Source of the DNA: Mycolicibacterium sp. P1-5 | GTDB taxonomy: Bacteria > Actinomycetota > Actinomycetes > Mycobacteriales > Mycobacteriaceae | Direction of reading: 5' to 3' | Assembly: GCF_008329565.1 (NCBI RefSeq) | Contig: NZ_NPKT01000003.1 | Location: forward strand, 294,733 to 358,732 | Length of the DNA stretch: 64,000 nt | Part shown: piece by piece, positions 48,206 through 62,939 of the stretch | Layout of the letters: the number at the start of each line of letters is the position of its first letter | How positions within the stretch are numbered: the stretch's first letter is position 1 | The notes under the pieces: model-generated | What the model was told of the DNA's origin: nothing | The model's input: only the letters and a program-made list of their open reading frames with translations | The model's database searches: none | Position numbers and translations under genes: made by a program

Positions 48206-49420
48206 GTGAGCACGCTGCAGCGACGCCTGGGCACCACCGACGCGGTGATCATCGGGCTGGGTTCCATGGTCGGCGCCGGGATCTTCGTCGCGCTGGCGCC
48301 CGCGGCCGCCGCCGCCGGATCCTGGCTCTTGGTCGGTCTGGCGGTCGCCGCCGTCGTCGCCTACTGCAACGCCACCTCGTCGGCTCGGCTCGCGGCCCGC
48401 TACCCGCAATCCGGCGGCACCTACGTCTACGGCAGGGAGCGGCTCGGCGACTTCTGGGGTTACCTGGCCGGTTGGAGCTTCGTGGTCGGCAAGACCGCGT
48501 CGTGTGCAGCGATGGCGCTGACCGTCGGCTCCTACGTATGGCCGGCCTACGCACATGCCGTGGCCGTCGCCGCGGTGGTGGCGCTGACGGCGGTGAACTA
48601 TCGCGGTATTCAGAAGTCGGCACTGCTGACCCGCGTCATCGTCGCCGTCGTACTGGCCGTGCTGGTCGCCGTTGTGGTGATCGTGGTGGCGTCGGGGCGA
48701 ACGGACGCCGGCCACTTGCGGCTCGGCGACGGCAGCGTCCTCGGGGTACTGCAGGCGGCCGGGCTGTTGTTCTTCGCCTTCGCCGGCTACGCCCGGATCG
48801 CGACGCTCGGCGAGGAGGTGCGCGATCCGGCCCGCACGATCCCGCGGGCTATCCCCCTGGCCCTCGGGCTTGCCCTCGCCGTCTACGCCGCGGTGGCCGT
48901 CACGGTGCTCGCGGCGCTCGGTCCGGACCGATTGGCAACGGCCGCAGCGCCATTGGCCGAGGCCGTGCGGGCGGCCGGTGCCGGTGGTTTCGAGCCGGTG
49001 GTGCGTGTCGGTGCGGCGGTCGCGGCGTTGGGCTCGCTGCTGTCGCTGATTCTCGGGGTGTCGCGAACCACGCTGGCGATGGCACGAGATCACCACCTGC
49101 CCGTCGGGCTTGCCACCGTGCATCCGCGCTTCGGCGTTCCGCACCGCGCGGAAGTCACCGTCGGGGTGGTGGTCGCAGCACTGGCCGCGGTCGCCGATGT
49201 CCGTGGGGTGATCGGCTTTTCGTCGTTCTCGGTGCTGGTGTACTACGCGGTCGCCAACGCCTCCGCGTGGACGCTCTCCGCCCGGAAAATCATCCCGGCG
49301 ATCGGGCTCGTCGGCTGCGTGGTCCTGGCCGGCGCTTTGCCACTGCATGCAGTGCTGCCAGGGGTTGCGGTGCTGGTGCTCGGCGCCGCGCTGTATGCCG
49401 GCCGCCGGATGCGGCGATAA
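48206..49420 (+). CDS. APC-superfamily amino acid/amine permease
   Basis: This 404-residue membrane transporter has about 12 TM helices and the APC signature GLGSMVGAGIFVALAPAA in TM1, plus LLFFAFAGYARIATLGEEV in TM6. It probably imports or exchanges an amino acid or polyamine; specificity unknown. The GTG at 48206 is supported by a -10 TAACAT at leaderless spacing. Its 3' end is 5 bp from the convergent PGRS-like gene. Confidence 0.9.
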   Translation: MSTLQRRLGTTDAVIIGLGSMVGAGIFVALAPAAAAAGSWLLVGLAVAAVVAYCNATSSARLAARYPQSGGTYVYGRERLGDFWGYLAGWSFVVGKTASCAAMALTVGSYVWPAYAHAVAVAAVVALTAVNYRGIQKSALLTRVIVAVVLAVLVAVVVIVVASGRTDAGHLRLGDGSVLGVLQAAGLLFFAFAGYARIATLGEEVRDPARTIPRAIPLALGLALAVYAAVAVTVLAALGPDRLATAAAPLAEAVRAAGAGGFEPVVRVGAAVAALGSLLSLILGVSRTTLAMARDHHLPVGLATVHPRFGVPHRAEVTVGVVVAALAAVADVRGVIGFSSFSVLVYYAVANASAWTLSARKIIPAIGLVGCVVLAGALPLHAVLPGVAVLVLGAALYAGRRMRR

Positions 49421-49425
49421 CGCCG

Positions 49426-50858
49426 CTATCCGTGCCTGCCCGCGGCTCCGTCGCCGCTACCCGGTGTGCCAGTTCCGGTGCCGCCGGCACCACCGGCACC
49501 ACCCGGGGCGCCGAATCCGCCGGCGCCGCCGTTGCCGCCCTTGCCGCCACGTCCGACGCCGGACGTCGACGCGGCATGTCCGCCCGCACCGCCGGGTCCC
49601 CCTGCTTGTCCTGGAGCACCGGCCGCACCATTCCCGCCGGCACCGCCGGTGGCCGCCCCTGGGGCATTCGGCCCTCCGGCGCTGGTGGCCTGTCCTCCTC
49701 CGCCACCCGATGCGCCCCCGCCAGGGTTATTTCCGAGCACACCACCTCCGCCGGCATCGCCACCGCGACCCCCCGTGGCATCACCGCCGCTGGTGACCGC
49801 ACGCCCACCGAGGCCACCACTCCCGCCGATTCCGGAGATGCCACTGTGGCCACCATCGCCGCCTGCGCCCCCCACCACATTGCCGACGCTGGTTTCGACA
49901 TTGCCACCGAGACCGCCGGCGCCGCCGGCACCGGAAGCGATCCCGCCGCTTCCACCTCTCCCGCCGGCCCCGCCGGTCGCGTTGCCGGTCTCGCTGATGC
50001 CGCCGCCGCCGTCGCCACCGGCTCCGCCGTTTCCGCTCACCCGGCCGCCGTCGCCGCCCCGACCACCGCGCCCGCCGACGACGTCTTGGTCGTCGCTGAG
50101 GCCCGTCGCGCCACGACCGCCGCCGCCACCGTTGCCGGCGATGATCCCGCCGTGCCGCCGTTACCGCCGGCTCCGCCGATTGCGACGCCATTGGTGGCGC
50201 TCACCGATCCACCCGCGCCACCGTTGCCGAACAGTCCCGCGTTGCCACCGTTTCCGCCGGCCTGACCGCCGACGCCGGTACCGCCATTGCCGCCGTTGCC
50301 GAACAACAGGCCGCCGCGGCCGCCGTCCTGGCCGGGCAGACCGTCCCCGCCGTTGCCGACAAGCAAGCCGGCGTTCTGTCCCGGCCCCCCGTCCCCGATG
50401 AAGATGCGGACCACGTCGCCGATCACGTCGTTGGGCACCAGTGCGACGACCGGCATCGGTGTAACCGCCCCGTCTGCCGAACCCGCATGTCGCGCCAACG
50501 GATTCATGGAGGGGGTCGAAGCGAGTCGGACTGCCGCGATCGGTGGTCCGGAAGTGCTGCGCAACAGAATGTTTGAACGTCGTAGCCAAGAATCGGCCGC
50601 GATCGCGGCAGGGCCCGCGCCGTCGGAGTGATCGGCGCCGAGGCTCGGGATGGACACCCTCTCCCGTGCCGGCACCACCGCGAACAACGGATAGTCCGTT
50701 ACCAGCGCGACTAACTCCTGCTCCGAAATGTGTTCGCTGCCGGCGGCAGACGGCCGTACCGGAGGTTGTGGCGCGGAGGTCTGTTCGACGACGCCCGCGC
50801 CGGCCAACACCCCCACCGTCAACACCGCAGCGGTCATCTTCTGTTGCGACGCAACCAT
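49426..50858 (-). pseudogene. Glycine-rich PGRS-like protein split by a single-base frameshift
   Basis: The 5' part (50037-50858) encodes an N-terminal hydrophobic segment (MTAAVLTVGVLAGAGVV), a conserved-looking domain to about residue 150 and the start of Gly-Gly-Asn/Ala repeats. Near 50146-50148 the Gly-rich reading moves to another frame and continues for 200 residues (49426-50040, GNGGAGGDGG-type repeats). Adding one G to the GGG at that point would restore a single protein of about 477 residues. There is no PE domain. The shift may be a real mutation, phase variation or an assembly error. Confidence 0.75.
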
Positions 50859-51077
50859 TTACTCGAAGCCTCTCCCTGGACAAAGAGGGGTTTCGGACCC
50901 CCAACCGCCGACCGTCGATGGCAAGCAGCAGAAGTCTGCGTCAGATGAACATCAACAAACGACTACACGGTTCACCGACCCAACCGGTTCAATTGCGGGC
51001 TGCGCTACCCGTCCCACTTCGTGAATACGGCGTGCGGCCGGGCCCCCGATGAGGTTGAGTTTCAGACCGTGATCCCC

Positions 51078-52322
51078 ATGACCTGGACGCCGGTGGAAAG
51101 CCGCGCCGACGAGCAATTCGTCGTCGCACCGCACGAGCGGCTGAGCTGGCCGCGCACGCTGGGGATCGGGGCCCAGCACGTGGTGGCAATGTTCGGCGCG
51201 ACGTTCTTGGTTCCGGTGCTCACCGGCTTCCCGCCCACCACCACACTGCTGTTCTCCGGCATCGGCACGTGTGCGTTCCTGGTAATCACCGGCAACCGGC
51301 TGCCCAGTTATCTCGGCTCCAGCTTCTCGGTTATTGCTCCGGTCACCGCCGCCGTGGCTTCGCACGGGGCCGGCAGCGCACTGGGTGGCCTGATCGCCGT
51401 CGGGGTGCTGCTGATCCTCATCGGTCTGGCCGTGCACCTGGCCGGCACTCGATGGATCGACATCGCATTGCCGCCAGTCGTCACCGGTGCCATTGTGGCG
51501 CTGATCGGATTCAACCTGGCACCGGCTGCCAAGACGAACTTCGAAAAGGGCCCGCTGGTCGGCATCGTCACGCTGGTACTGCTGGTCGGGGTGTTGGCCT
51601 TCTTCCGCGGCATCGTCGGGCGGCTGGCGATCTTCCTGGCCGTGGTCGCCGGCTATCTGCTTGCATTGGCCCTCGGTGAGGTGGACACCGCGGCGATTGC
51701 AACAGCCGGCTGGATCGGACTGCCGAAGTTCCAGACGCCGACGCTGAATCTGTCGGTACTACCGATGTTCTTGCCGGCAGTGATCGCGCTGATCGCCGAG
51801 AACATCGGGCATGTGAAATCGGTGGGGCAAATGACCGGGGTCGACACCGATCCGCTGACCGGCCGCGCGTTGGCCGCCGACGGTATCGCGACGGTGCTCG
51901 CCGGTTTCGGCGGCGGGTCGGCGACCACCACCTACGCGGAGAACATCGGGGTCATGGCCGCCACCCGGGTCTACTCCACCGCGGCGTACTGGGTGGCGGG
52001 TGTGACCGCGATTCTTCTGGCGTTGTGTCCCAAGGTCGGAGCGACGATCTCGGCGATCCCGCCCGGTGTGCTCGGCGGTGCGACGATCGTGCTCTACGGT
52101 CTGGTCGGTGTACTGGGCGTACGGATCTGGCTGACCAATCGGGTGGACTTCAGTCTGCCGATCAACCAGATGACCGCCGCGATCGCATTGATCATCGGAA
52201 TCGCCGACTTCACTTGGACCGTCGGCAATCTCACGTTCACCGGCATCGCACTCGGATCGATTGCCGCGCTGATCATCTACCACGGGATGCGGGCGTTGGA
52301 GGTGCTGCGGTCACGCCATTGA
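51078..52322 (+). CDS. NCS2-family uracil/xanthine permease
   Basis: This 414-residue membrane transporter has about 14 hydrophobic segments and the NCS2 motifs GAQHVVAMFGATFLVPVL in TM1, the conserved Glu in AVIALIAENIGHV, and GGSATTTYAENIGVMAATRVYS. It probably takes up uracil or a purine with protons. Its ATG at 51078 is preferred; a GTG at 51069 is possible. It ends 13 bp before the convergent lpqL. Confidence 0.88.
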   Translation: MTWTPVESRADEQFVVAPHERLSWPRTLGIGAQHVVAMFGATFLVPVLTGFPPTTTLLFSGIGTCAFLVITGNRLPSYLGSSFSVIAPVTAAVASHGAGSALGGLIAVGVLLILIGLAVHLAGTRWIDIALPPVVTGAIVALIGFNLAPAAKTNFEKGPLVGIVTLVLLVGVLAFFRGIVGRLAIFLAVVAGYLLALALGEVDTAAIATAGWIGLPKFQTPTLNLSVLPMFLPAVIALIAENIGHVKSVGQMTGVDTDPLTGRALAADGIATVLAGFGGGSATTTYAENIGVMAATRVYSTAAYWVAGVTAILLALCPKVGATISAIPPGVLGGATIVLYGLVGVLGVRIWLTNRVDFSLPINQMTAAIALIIGIADFTWTVGNLTFTGIALGSIAALIIYHGMRALEVLRSRH

Positions 52323-52335
52323 CACCGATGAAGTT

Positions 52336-53832
52336 CTAGGACACCACGCCGACGTGCCGGGTACGGTCATCGCGAACCGGAATACCGTTGCGGCCCTCGA
52401 TGTCCTGGGCGTAGATCCCGATCGAGAACACAACTCCTCCGCCGAGAATGCCCAGGGCGGTCTTGTCAACGTGATCGATGGTGTCGGTGGCCTTGTGATA
52501 GTTCGGATCGAATGGCGCGTCGGCGATCCCACCCCACAGCTTCTGCTGATCGGCGGTCTTGTTCTCCTCCGCCCCGGAGAACAGTCCACCGGACGGGATG
52601 CCCGCCTTCGTGAAGGCGTCGTAGTCCGACCGGCCATCGAAAGACGTGTCCTGCGCCGTCTTTCCGGCCGACTTCAGATACCCGACCAACGTCCGCTCAA
52701 TGCCTGCCGAGCCCTCCGGAACCCGCGGCACCCGGTCGCCCCGTCCCGGGGCCGTCGACTGGTCCCCGTCGTAGGTGAAGTAGCCCGGGTTGGGTGAGCC
52801 GATCATGTCGTAATTCAGGTACAGCGCAATGTCTTTGAGCTGGTCAACATTCAGCGACTCGATGTATTTGTTCGACCCGATGGTGCCGAGCTCTTCGGCC
52901 CCCCAAAACGCAAACCGCACGGCATTTTTCACATCTGGATTGGGTCCGAGTTGTACCGCCGTCTCCAGGATCGCGGCCACGCCGGAGCCGTTGTCGTTGA
53001 TTCCGGGACCTTCAGGGACGCTGTCCAGGTGGGCGCCGGTCACGATCACGTCACTGGTCGACCCGGTCTTGGTCTGCGCAATGACGTTGCGAGCGTCGAC
53101 CAATCGTGTGCTGGCTTCGAGTTTGAGCATCGTGGGTCCGGGATCGGCACGCAACCGCGCCCCGTCGGCCTTGTTCACGCCCACCACCGGGATCTTGATG
53201 TCGGTGGTCTCGCCGAGAGTGGCGGTCATCGCCTGTTCGTCGACGTTGTCGGCAACGATCATGGCAATCGCGCCCAGCTTGGCAGCGATGGCCTGCTTGT
53301 CAGAGAAGGGGCAACTACCGCGGTCGACGAGTACTACCGCGCCCTGAACGGGAAGACCGTCGTAGTCGGCGGGCGCGCAACCAGGCGTCTCATCGGCAGG
53401 CGCGGCGACCAGCGGTCCGGTGATGCCCTGCGGAGGGGTGGACAGGCTGAACTCCGCGGCATGCGCGGTGACGGTGTCCCCGCCGACCCGCAACTCGGCC
53501 GGTCCGGCCTTGAACACTTTGGCCTGGAATTCGGGGGTCTGCACGTCGAACCCCTTCGAGCGCAGCACGCCGGCCACATAGTCGACGCTGGCGTCGAACC
53601 CGGGGGTGCCCACCGCTCTGGTGCCGTTGTTCGCGTTGGCGATGTCCTGAAGCTTCTGCAGGTGCGCAACCATGGCGTCGGTGGTGACCCGCTGACGCAA
53701 CTGGTCGGCGAACTGCGCGGCGTCCTGGTGCGGGGCCGCCGGCTTTCCGGAGTCGGTCGGCCGGTTACACCCCGCCAGGCCGACGACGGCGACGGCAACG
53801 GCGACCGCGGCGGCCAGGTGTCTGTGCTTCAC
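52336..53832 (-). CDS. lpqL: M28-family aminopeptidase lipoprotein LpqL
   Basis: This 498-residue exported zinc aminopeptidase has a signal peptide with lipobox VGLAGC (Cys22), a PA (protease-associated) domain in the middle, and the M28 metal ligands: His in VTGAHLDS, Asp in GINDNGSG, the EE pair in FWGAEELG and a later Asp and His. It releases amino acids from peptides outside the membrane. GTG start. It is the last gene of the thiO operon, 10 bp after the SGNH hydrolase. Confidence 0.92.
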   Translation of the reverse strand: MKHRHLAAAVAVAVAVVGLAGCNRPTDSGKPAAPHQDAAQFADQLRQRVTTDAMVAHLQKLQDIANANNGTRAVGTPGFDASVDYVAGVLRSKGFDVQTPEFQAKVFKAGPAELRVGGDTVTAHAAEFSLSTPPQGITGPLVAAPADETPGCAPADYDGLPVQGAVVLVDRGSCPFSDKQAIAAKLGAIAMIVADNVDEQAMTATLGETTDIKIPVVGVNKADGARLRADPGPTMLKLEASTRLVDARNVIAQTKTGSTSDVIVTGAHLDSVPEGPGINDNGSGVAAILETAVQLGPNPDVKNAVRFAFWGAEELGTIGSNKYIESLNVDQLKDIALYLNYDMIGSPNPGYFTYDGDQSTAPGRGDRVPRVPEGSAGIERTLVGYLKSAGKTAQDTSFDGRSDYDAFTKAGIPSGGLFSGAEENKTADQQKLWGGIADAPFDPNYHKATDTIDHVDKTALGILGGGVVFSIGIYAQDIEGRNGIPVRDDRTRHVGVVS

Positions 53833-53842
53833 CGCGCCCAGG

Positions 53843-55596
<1,754 letters not shown>

Positions 55597-55600
<4 letters not shown>

Positions 55601-56604
55601 GCGGGTGCTCCAATCAACTCTGCGGCGATGCGCTGCGCGGTCCAGGGCGCCAACAGGAATCCGGACCGGCCGTGCCCGGTGGCCACCAGGGTGCGCTCGT
55701 CGAGCCGGCCGACAATCGGCATATTGTCCGGGGTCATCGGCCGCAATCCCGCCGCGCACTCGGCCAGCTCGTACTCGCCGAGGGCCGGCATAACCTCGCA
55801 CGCGTTGTCGAGCAGCTCGCGCACCCCGGCCACCGACGGCGCGGTGTCGCGGCCATGTTCGTACTGAGTCGCGCCGACAACCACTCCGTCGGCGCGGGGC
55901 ACCAGGTAGACCGAGCGGCCATGAACGCGCGCTCGAATCACGCGCTGCGGTACCGGCATACAGCCGCGCCGCCACCGCAGCCGCAGCACCTCGCCCTTCA
56001 CCGGCCGAACTTGCAGGCCCGGCCACAACGCGGGGGCGTCGATACCGTTGGCGACGACCACGGTATGAGCACCGTCACGGGCGTCGTCGAGCCGCTCCAC
56101 CGGCGCCGCCCACTGCACGCCGAGCTGACCGCAGTGTGCCTCTAGACCGGCTACCAGCTTGCGATTGTCCACCGCCAACTCGTCGGCGGCGAGGAAGCCG
56201 TGGCGAATACCTTGGGCCAGAAGCGGTTCGGTGTCGCGGGCGGTGGTCGTCACGGTGACCGGATGTCCCTGCGCCGACAGCCAGTCCGCGACGGTCCTCA
56301 GATCAGCGGCGTCGGCCCGGTCGACGCCGACCACCAGTGACTCCCGCGCGGTGACGACATCGGCGGGCAGGCCATCGAGGAAGCCGGCGTGCCACAGGCG
56401 AAGCGACTCCAAGCCCAGCGCCAGCAGCCGTTCCTCGCCCGGCCAGCCTTCGCTGTGCGGGGTCAGCATGCCGCCGGCCACCCATGACGCACCCAGAGCC
56501 GGAGCGCGGTGCACCCGCACGGACAAGCCGTCGAGCAGGGCGCGCCGTGCCACCGCGAGTCCGATGACACCGCCCCCGACGACGGCCAATGATTCCTTCG
56601 ACAT
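55597..56604 (-). CDS. thiO: Glycine oxidase ThiO
   Basis: This 335-residue FAD enzyme oxidises glycine to the imine used by ThiG. The FAD motif VVGGGVIGLAVA lies at the N-terminus, and GRSGFLLAP and LRPMTPDNMPIVG are typical of DAAO-like proteins. The ATG at 56604 is chosen because it lies just after the TPP riboswitch. First gene of the thiOSG-SGNH-lpqL operon. Confidence 0.95.
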
Positions 56605-56617
56605 GTCCCTTTCGCTT

Positions 56618-56704
56618 CCTTCGCCGGCATGACCCGGATCAGGTGGTGACGGTCTGGAGGGTTTCGCTCCACTCTCAGCCCCGCTCCCGGGGCTCCCGTG
56701 CCGA
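56618..56704 (-). promoter_or_regulatory. TPP riboswitch of the thiOSG operon
   Basis: On the minus strand the aptamer reads CACGGGAGC, GGGGCTGAGAGTG, then CACCTGATCCGGGTCATGCC and GGCG. It ends 13 bp before the thiO ATG, with the Shine-Dalgarno (GGAAGCGAAAGG) just after. This is a second, separate TPP switch 13.5 kb from the thiC copy. Confidence 0.95.
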
Positions 56705-56710
56705 CCACCC

Positions 56711-56727
56711 ACGCTAGTCGCTACCGT
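56711..56727. promoter_or_regulatory. Overlapping divergent -10 elements of thiE and thiO
   Basis: On the plus strand TACCGT (56722-56727) lies 6 bp before the thiE GTG, a leaderless spacing. On the minus strand TAGCGT (56716-56711) lies just upstream of the thiO aptamer. The two promoters cannot be fully active at once without steric interference. Confidence 0.45.
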
Positions 56728-56733
56728 CGCGGT

Positions 56734-57438
56734 GTGCACGAACCCCACACCAGGCTCGCAAGCGCACGGCTCTATCTGTGCACCGATGCCCGCCGCGAAC
56801 GCGGCGATCTGGCCGAGTTCGCCGACGCGGCGCTGGCCGGGGGCGTCGACATCATTCAGCTTCGCGACAAGGGCTCGCCCGGTGAGCAACAGCTCGGCCC
56901 GCTGGAGGCCCGCGCCGAGTTGGCCGCGCTGGAAATTCTCGCCGAGGCGGCACACCGGCACGGCGCGCTGCTGGCGGTCAACGACCGCGCCGACATCGCC
57001 CGCGCGGCCGGCGCAGACATCCTGCACCTGGGCCAGGACGATCTGCCGCTGCCGGTGGCCCGCGAGATCATCGCCCCGCAGGCGTTGATCGGGCGCTCCA
57101 CCCATCAGAGCGGGGAGGCGGCACGCGCGCTCACCGAGGACGTCGACTACTTCTGTGTCGGTCCGTGCTGGCCGACGCCGACGAAACCGGGCCGGTCCGC
57201 ACCCGGGCTGGATCTGGTGCGGGAAGTCTCCACGATGCAGTCGGCCAAGCCATGGTTCGCGATCGGCGGGATCGACGAGGAGCGCCTGCCCGAGGTGCTC
57301 GAGGCAGGCGCGACCCGAATCGTGGTGGTGCGCGCGATCACCGGCGCCGAGGATCCGAAGGCCGCCGCCCAGCGGCTCCGTGCCGCGCTCGACACGCCCC
57401 CGGGTCGCTGCGCTCCCGCCCGCCGGACGACTAGCTGA
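56734..57438 (+). CDS. thiE: Thiamine phosphate synthase ThiE
   Basis: This 234-residue enzyme joins HMP-PP and thiazole phosphate. The TIM-barrel motifs [28 protein letters not shown] and WFAIGGID are present. The GTG at 56734 is favoured by the -10 TACCGT at 6 bp. It is transcribed away from thiO and is not under the riboswitch, unlike the rest of the pathway. The 3' end overlaps the convergent mutT3 by 8 bp. Confidence 0.95.
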   Translation: MHEPHTRLASARLYLCTDARRERGDLAEFADAALAGGVDIIQLRDKGSPGEQQLGPLEARAELAALEILAEAAHRHGALLAVNDRADIARAAGADILHLGQDDLPLPVAREIIAPQALIGRSTHQSGEAARALTEDVDYFCVGPCWPTPTKPGRSAPGLDLVREVSTMQSAKPWFAIGGIDEERLPEVLEAGATRIVVVRAITGAEDPKAAAQRLRAALDTPPGRCAPARRTTS

Positions 57439-58072
57439 TCTCGGCCGTTGCCGAGGTGCACCAGGCAAAGACCCCGGTCTGGATCTCCACGGTGTGCGGC
57501 ACCGGCAGCACACATTCGTCGTGCTCGTGCGACGTCAGCACAGCGGTGATCCGGAGGCGTTCCCAGCTCGCGGCAAAACCGGGGTGCAGCGGCAGCTCGA
57601 CCACTTCGTCCTCGGCCACCCAGCGCAGCTCGGAGCTCTCTCGGTTTGCGATGGTGCTCAGCAGTTCGGGAGCGTCGGCGACGACGGTGGTGTAACTCCA
57701 GTGCGCTCCCCCGGCGCCGACGACCTCCGAGGTCACCACGGTCGCGCGGACCTGCACGTGCTCGGCGAGCAGCCCGGCCTCCTCGTGGGCCTCGCGCACC
57801 GCGGCCTGCTCGGGGGTTTCGTGGCTGTCGCGCGCGCCGCCGGGCAGCGCCCAGGTGCCGCCCTGGTGACTCCATGGGGCGCGATGCTGCAGCAGCACCG
57901 CTGGGGTGCCGTCGGGGCGAGGCGCCCGCAACAACAACCCGGCGGCGCCATGCCGTCCCCAGTAGGGCGTGCCGGTATCCGACACCACCCAGCCGTCGCC
58001 GTCGCCGCGCACGCGTTCAGGATAAGCACGCCACGCCGGACTTAGGTCGGTCGATCCCGCCCCATCCGTCAC
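57431..58072 (-). CDS. mutT3: NUDIX hydrolase MutT3
   Basis: This 213-residue NUDIX protein has the complete box [24 protein letters not shown] (residues about 71-94, listed here in overlapping parts: [21 protein letters not shown]). Mycobacterial MutT3 hydrolyses oxidised nucleotides. The GTG at 58072 is supported by AAGAGG 4 bp upstream; a GTG at 58120 has none. Divergent from the glnX gene. Confidence 0.9.
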   Translation of the reverse strand: MTDGAGSTDLSPAWRAYPERVRGDGDGWVVSDTGTPYWGRHGAAGLLLRAPRPDGTPAVLLQHRAPWSHQGGTWALPGGARDSHETPEQAAVREAHEEAGLLAEHVQVRATVVTSEVVGAGGAHWSYTTVVADAPELLSTIANRESSELRWVAEDEVVELPLHPGFAASWERLRITAVLTSHEHDECVLPVPHTVEIQTGVFAWCTSATAEIS

Positions 58073-58164
58073 AGGACCTCTTAGGATTGTCTCAGGAAGC
58101 GCGCCCGGGTATCCGGGCACAGGGCAGCAGAGGTCCGGGCAACAGGGAATGAGGTCCGCGAGCA

Positions 58165-59484
58165 GTGAGCGTTGAGCTGGCGCACCCGTCGACCGAGCCG
58201 TTGGGCCAACGGTCGACGACCCCGCCCGCTCATCCCCGGTGGTGGTTCGTCCGCACCACCCCGGGACGAATCCTGACCCTCGGCGTCATTCTCGCCACGC
58301 TCGGTATTTTCAGCGCGTTCGCCACGTCGACGACGATCACCGACCGCCAAACGCAGCTGACCACCGTCCTCAACCACACCGAGCCGCTGGCCTTCGCCGC
58401 CGGCCAGCTCTACACCACGCTCTCGGTGGCTGATGCCGCCGCGTCGACGGCGTTCATCGCCGGCGCCGAGCCGCGCGCTGTCCGGCAGCGCTACGAGCAG
58501 GCGATCACCGATGCGGCCGTCGCGGTCACCCGCGCGTCCAGCGGCCTCACCGACGAGCCCCTGGTGCAGCTCCTGGGCCGGATCAACGCGCAACTGGCGG
58601 TGTACACCGGCCTGATCGAGACCGCCCGCACCAACAACCGGATGGGCAACCCGGTCGGGTCGTCGTACCTCTCCGAGGCCTCGGCGCTGATGCAGCTGCA
58701 GATCCTGCCCGACGCGCAGCGGCTATACGAGCAGACCTCAGCGCGGGTCGACGCCGAGACCACGGCCTCCACCCGCATACCGGCGCCGGTGATCCTGCTG
58801 GTCGCGGTGACGCTGCTGTTCGGCGGGTTCGGGCATCGATGGCTGGCCGACCGCACGAACCGGCGGGTGAACGTCGGCCTGATCGTCGGCGGTCTGGCGA
58901 TCGTTGTCATGATCATCTGGGTGGGTTCCGCTCTGGTCATTTCCACTGCTGGCAGCCGGGCTGCCAAGAACACCGCCGCCGAGTCGCTGAAGACTGTGAC
59001 TAACCTGGCGATCACCGCCCAGCAGGCACGCGCCGACGAGACGCTGTCGTTGATCCGGCGGGGGGACGAAGACGTCCGCAAGCGCTCCTACTACCAACGC
59101 GTCGAAGCCATGCACACTCAGCTCACCGACTACCTCGGCCGCAACGATGCCATCGCCAAGGACGACCTCGCCAACGCAGACGGGTTGCTGACCAAGTGGC
59201 GGCAGGCCGACGAGCGGATCAACGCCTACATCTCGGTCGGCAACTACCAGGCCGCCACCCAGGTGGCGCTGGGCACTGGCGAGGACGACTCGACGCCGGC
59301 ATTCGACAAGCTCGACGCGGCGCTGTCCAGCGGCATCCGGCAGAGCCGTAACCAATTGCGCAACGACATCCTCTCCGCCCGGCGGGTGTTGTCGGGCACC
59401 ACCGTCGGCGGGGTGGTGCTCTCGGTCGGGGCGGCGCTCGCGGTGGCGCTGGGACTGTGGCCGCGGCTCAGCGAGTACCGGTGA
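58165..59484 (+). CDS. glnX: Membrane sensor protein GlnX (Rv0412c-like)
   Basis: This 439-residue protein has an N-terminal TM helix (LTLGVILATLGIFSAFA), a periplasmic helical domain to about residue 205, two central TM helices, a second helical loop and a C-terminal TM. It is known from M. tuberculosis/Corynebacterium work as the partner that relays GlnH binding to PknG. Its stop overlaps the first ATG of the 32-bp repeats before glnH (TGATG). Confidence 0.9.
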   Translation: MSVELAHPSTEPLGQRSTTPPAHPRWWFVRTTPGRILTLGVILATLGIFSAFATSTTITDRQTQLTTVLNHTEPLAFAAGQLYTTLSVADAAASTAFIAGAEPRAVRQRYEQAITDAAVAVTRASSGLTDEPLVQLLGRINAQLAVYTGLIETARTNNRMGNPVGSSYLSEASALMQLQILPDAQRLYEQTSARVDAETTASTRIPAPVILLVAVTLLFGGFGHRWLADRTNRRVNVGLIVGGLAIVVMIIWVGSALVISTAGSRAAKNTAAESLKTVTNLAITAQQARADETLSLIRRGDEDVRKRSYYQRVEAMHTQLTDYLGRNDAIAKDDLANADGLLTKWRQADERINAYISVGNYQAATQVALGTGEDDSTPAFDKLDAALSSGIRQSRNQLRNDILSARRVLSGTTVGGVVLSVGAALAVALGLWPRLSEYR

Positions 59485-59579
59485 TGAGCGCCTGCGCGAA
59501 GAACAGAGGGCTGGTATGAGCGCCTGCGCGAAGAACAGAGGGCTGGTATGAGCGCCTGCGCGAAGAACAGGGGGCTGGT

Positions 59580-59582
<3 letters not shown>
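59484..59582 (+). CDS. Three coupled 11-codon mini-ORFs leading into glnH
   Basis: Each copy of the repeat encodes MSACAKNRGLV and ends at a TGA that overlaps the next ATG (GTATGA). The chain starts at the TGATG overlapping the glnX stop. Ribosomes finishing glnX could thus pass through three short frames before glnH. The peptides are identical and begin with the same residues as GlnH (MSACAKN). Their translation is inferred. Confidence 0.5.

Positions 59583-59603
<21 letters not shown>
59484..59603 (+). repeat. 32-bp tandem repeat covering the glnH start
   Basis: Three full copies (59484-59515, 59516-59547, 59548-59579) and a partial fourth that is the true glnH start (59580). Each copy holds ATGAGCGCCTGCGCGAAG, then AACAGAGGGCTGGT, the AGAGGG acting as a Shine-Dalgarno for the next ATG. 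Copy 3 differs by one base. The unit is not a multiple of three. Confidence 0.97.
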
Positions 59604-62833
<3,230 letters not shown>

Positions 62834-62849
62834 GGCGCACGGCAATCGA

Positions 62850-62939
62850 GTGTGCGCTCACGGCGCCGAATGTGCATCCAAGGCGGGGATTCGACGGAAG
62901 TTGCGCCCTGGATACACAATCGGCGCCCTCACCGCACAC
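62850..62939. repeat. Palindromic repeat at the 3' side of DUF559 gene C
   Basis: Long hairpin with 36-nt arms (62850-62885 and 62904-62939) and an 18-nt loop. It starts 16 bp after the pknG stop, and its right arm contains the stop codon of the DUF559 gene (62929-62931). The left half is repeated in the same orientation at 63853-63903 (42 of 51 positions). It may also serve as the pknG terminator. Confidence 0.9.

Noticed and set aside
49466..50401. Long proline-rich plus-strand frame (311 residues)
   Set aside because: It is the reverse reading of the glycine-rich repeats (GGN/GCC codons read as Pro/Ala), with no start signal or family match.
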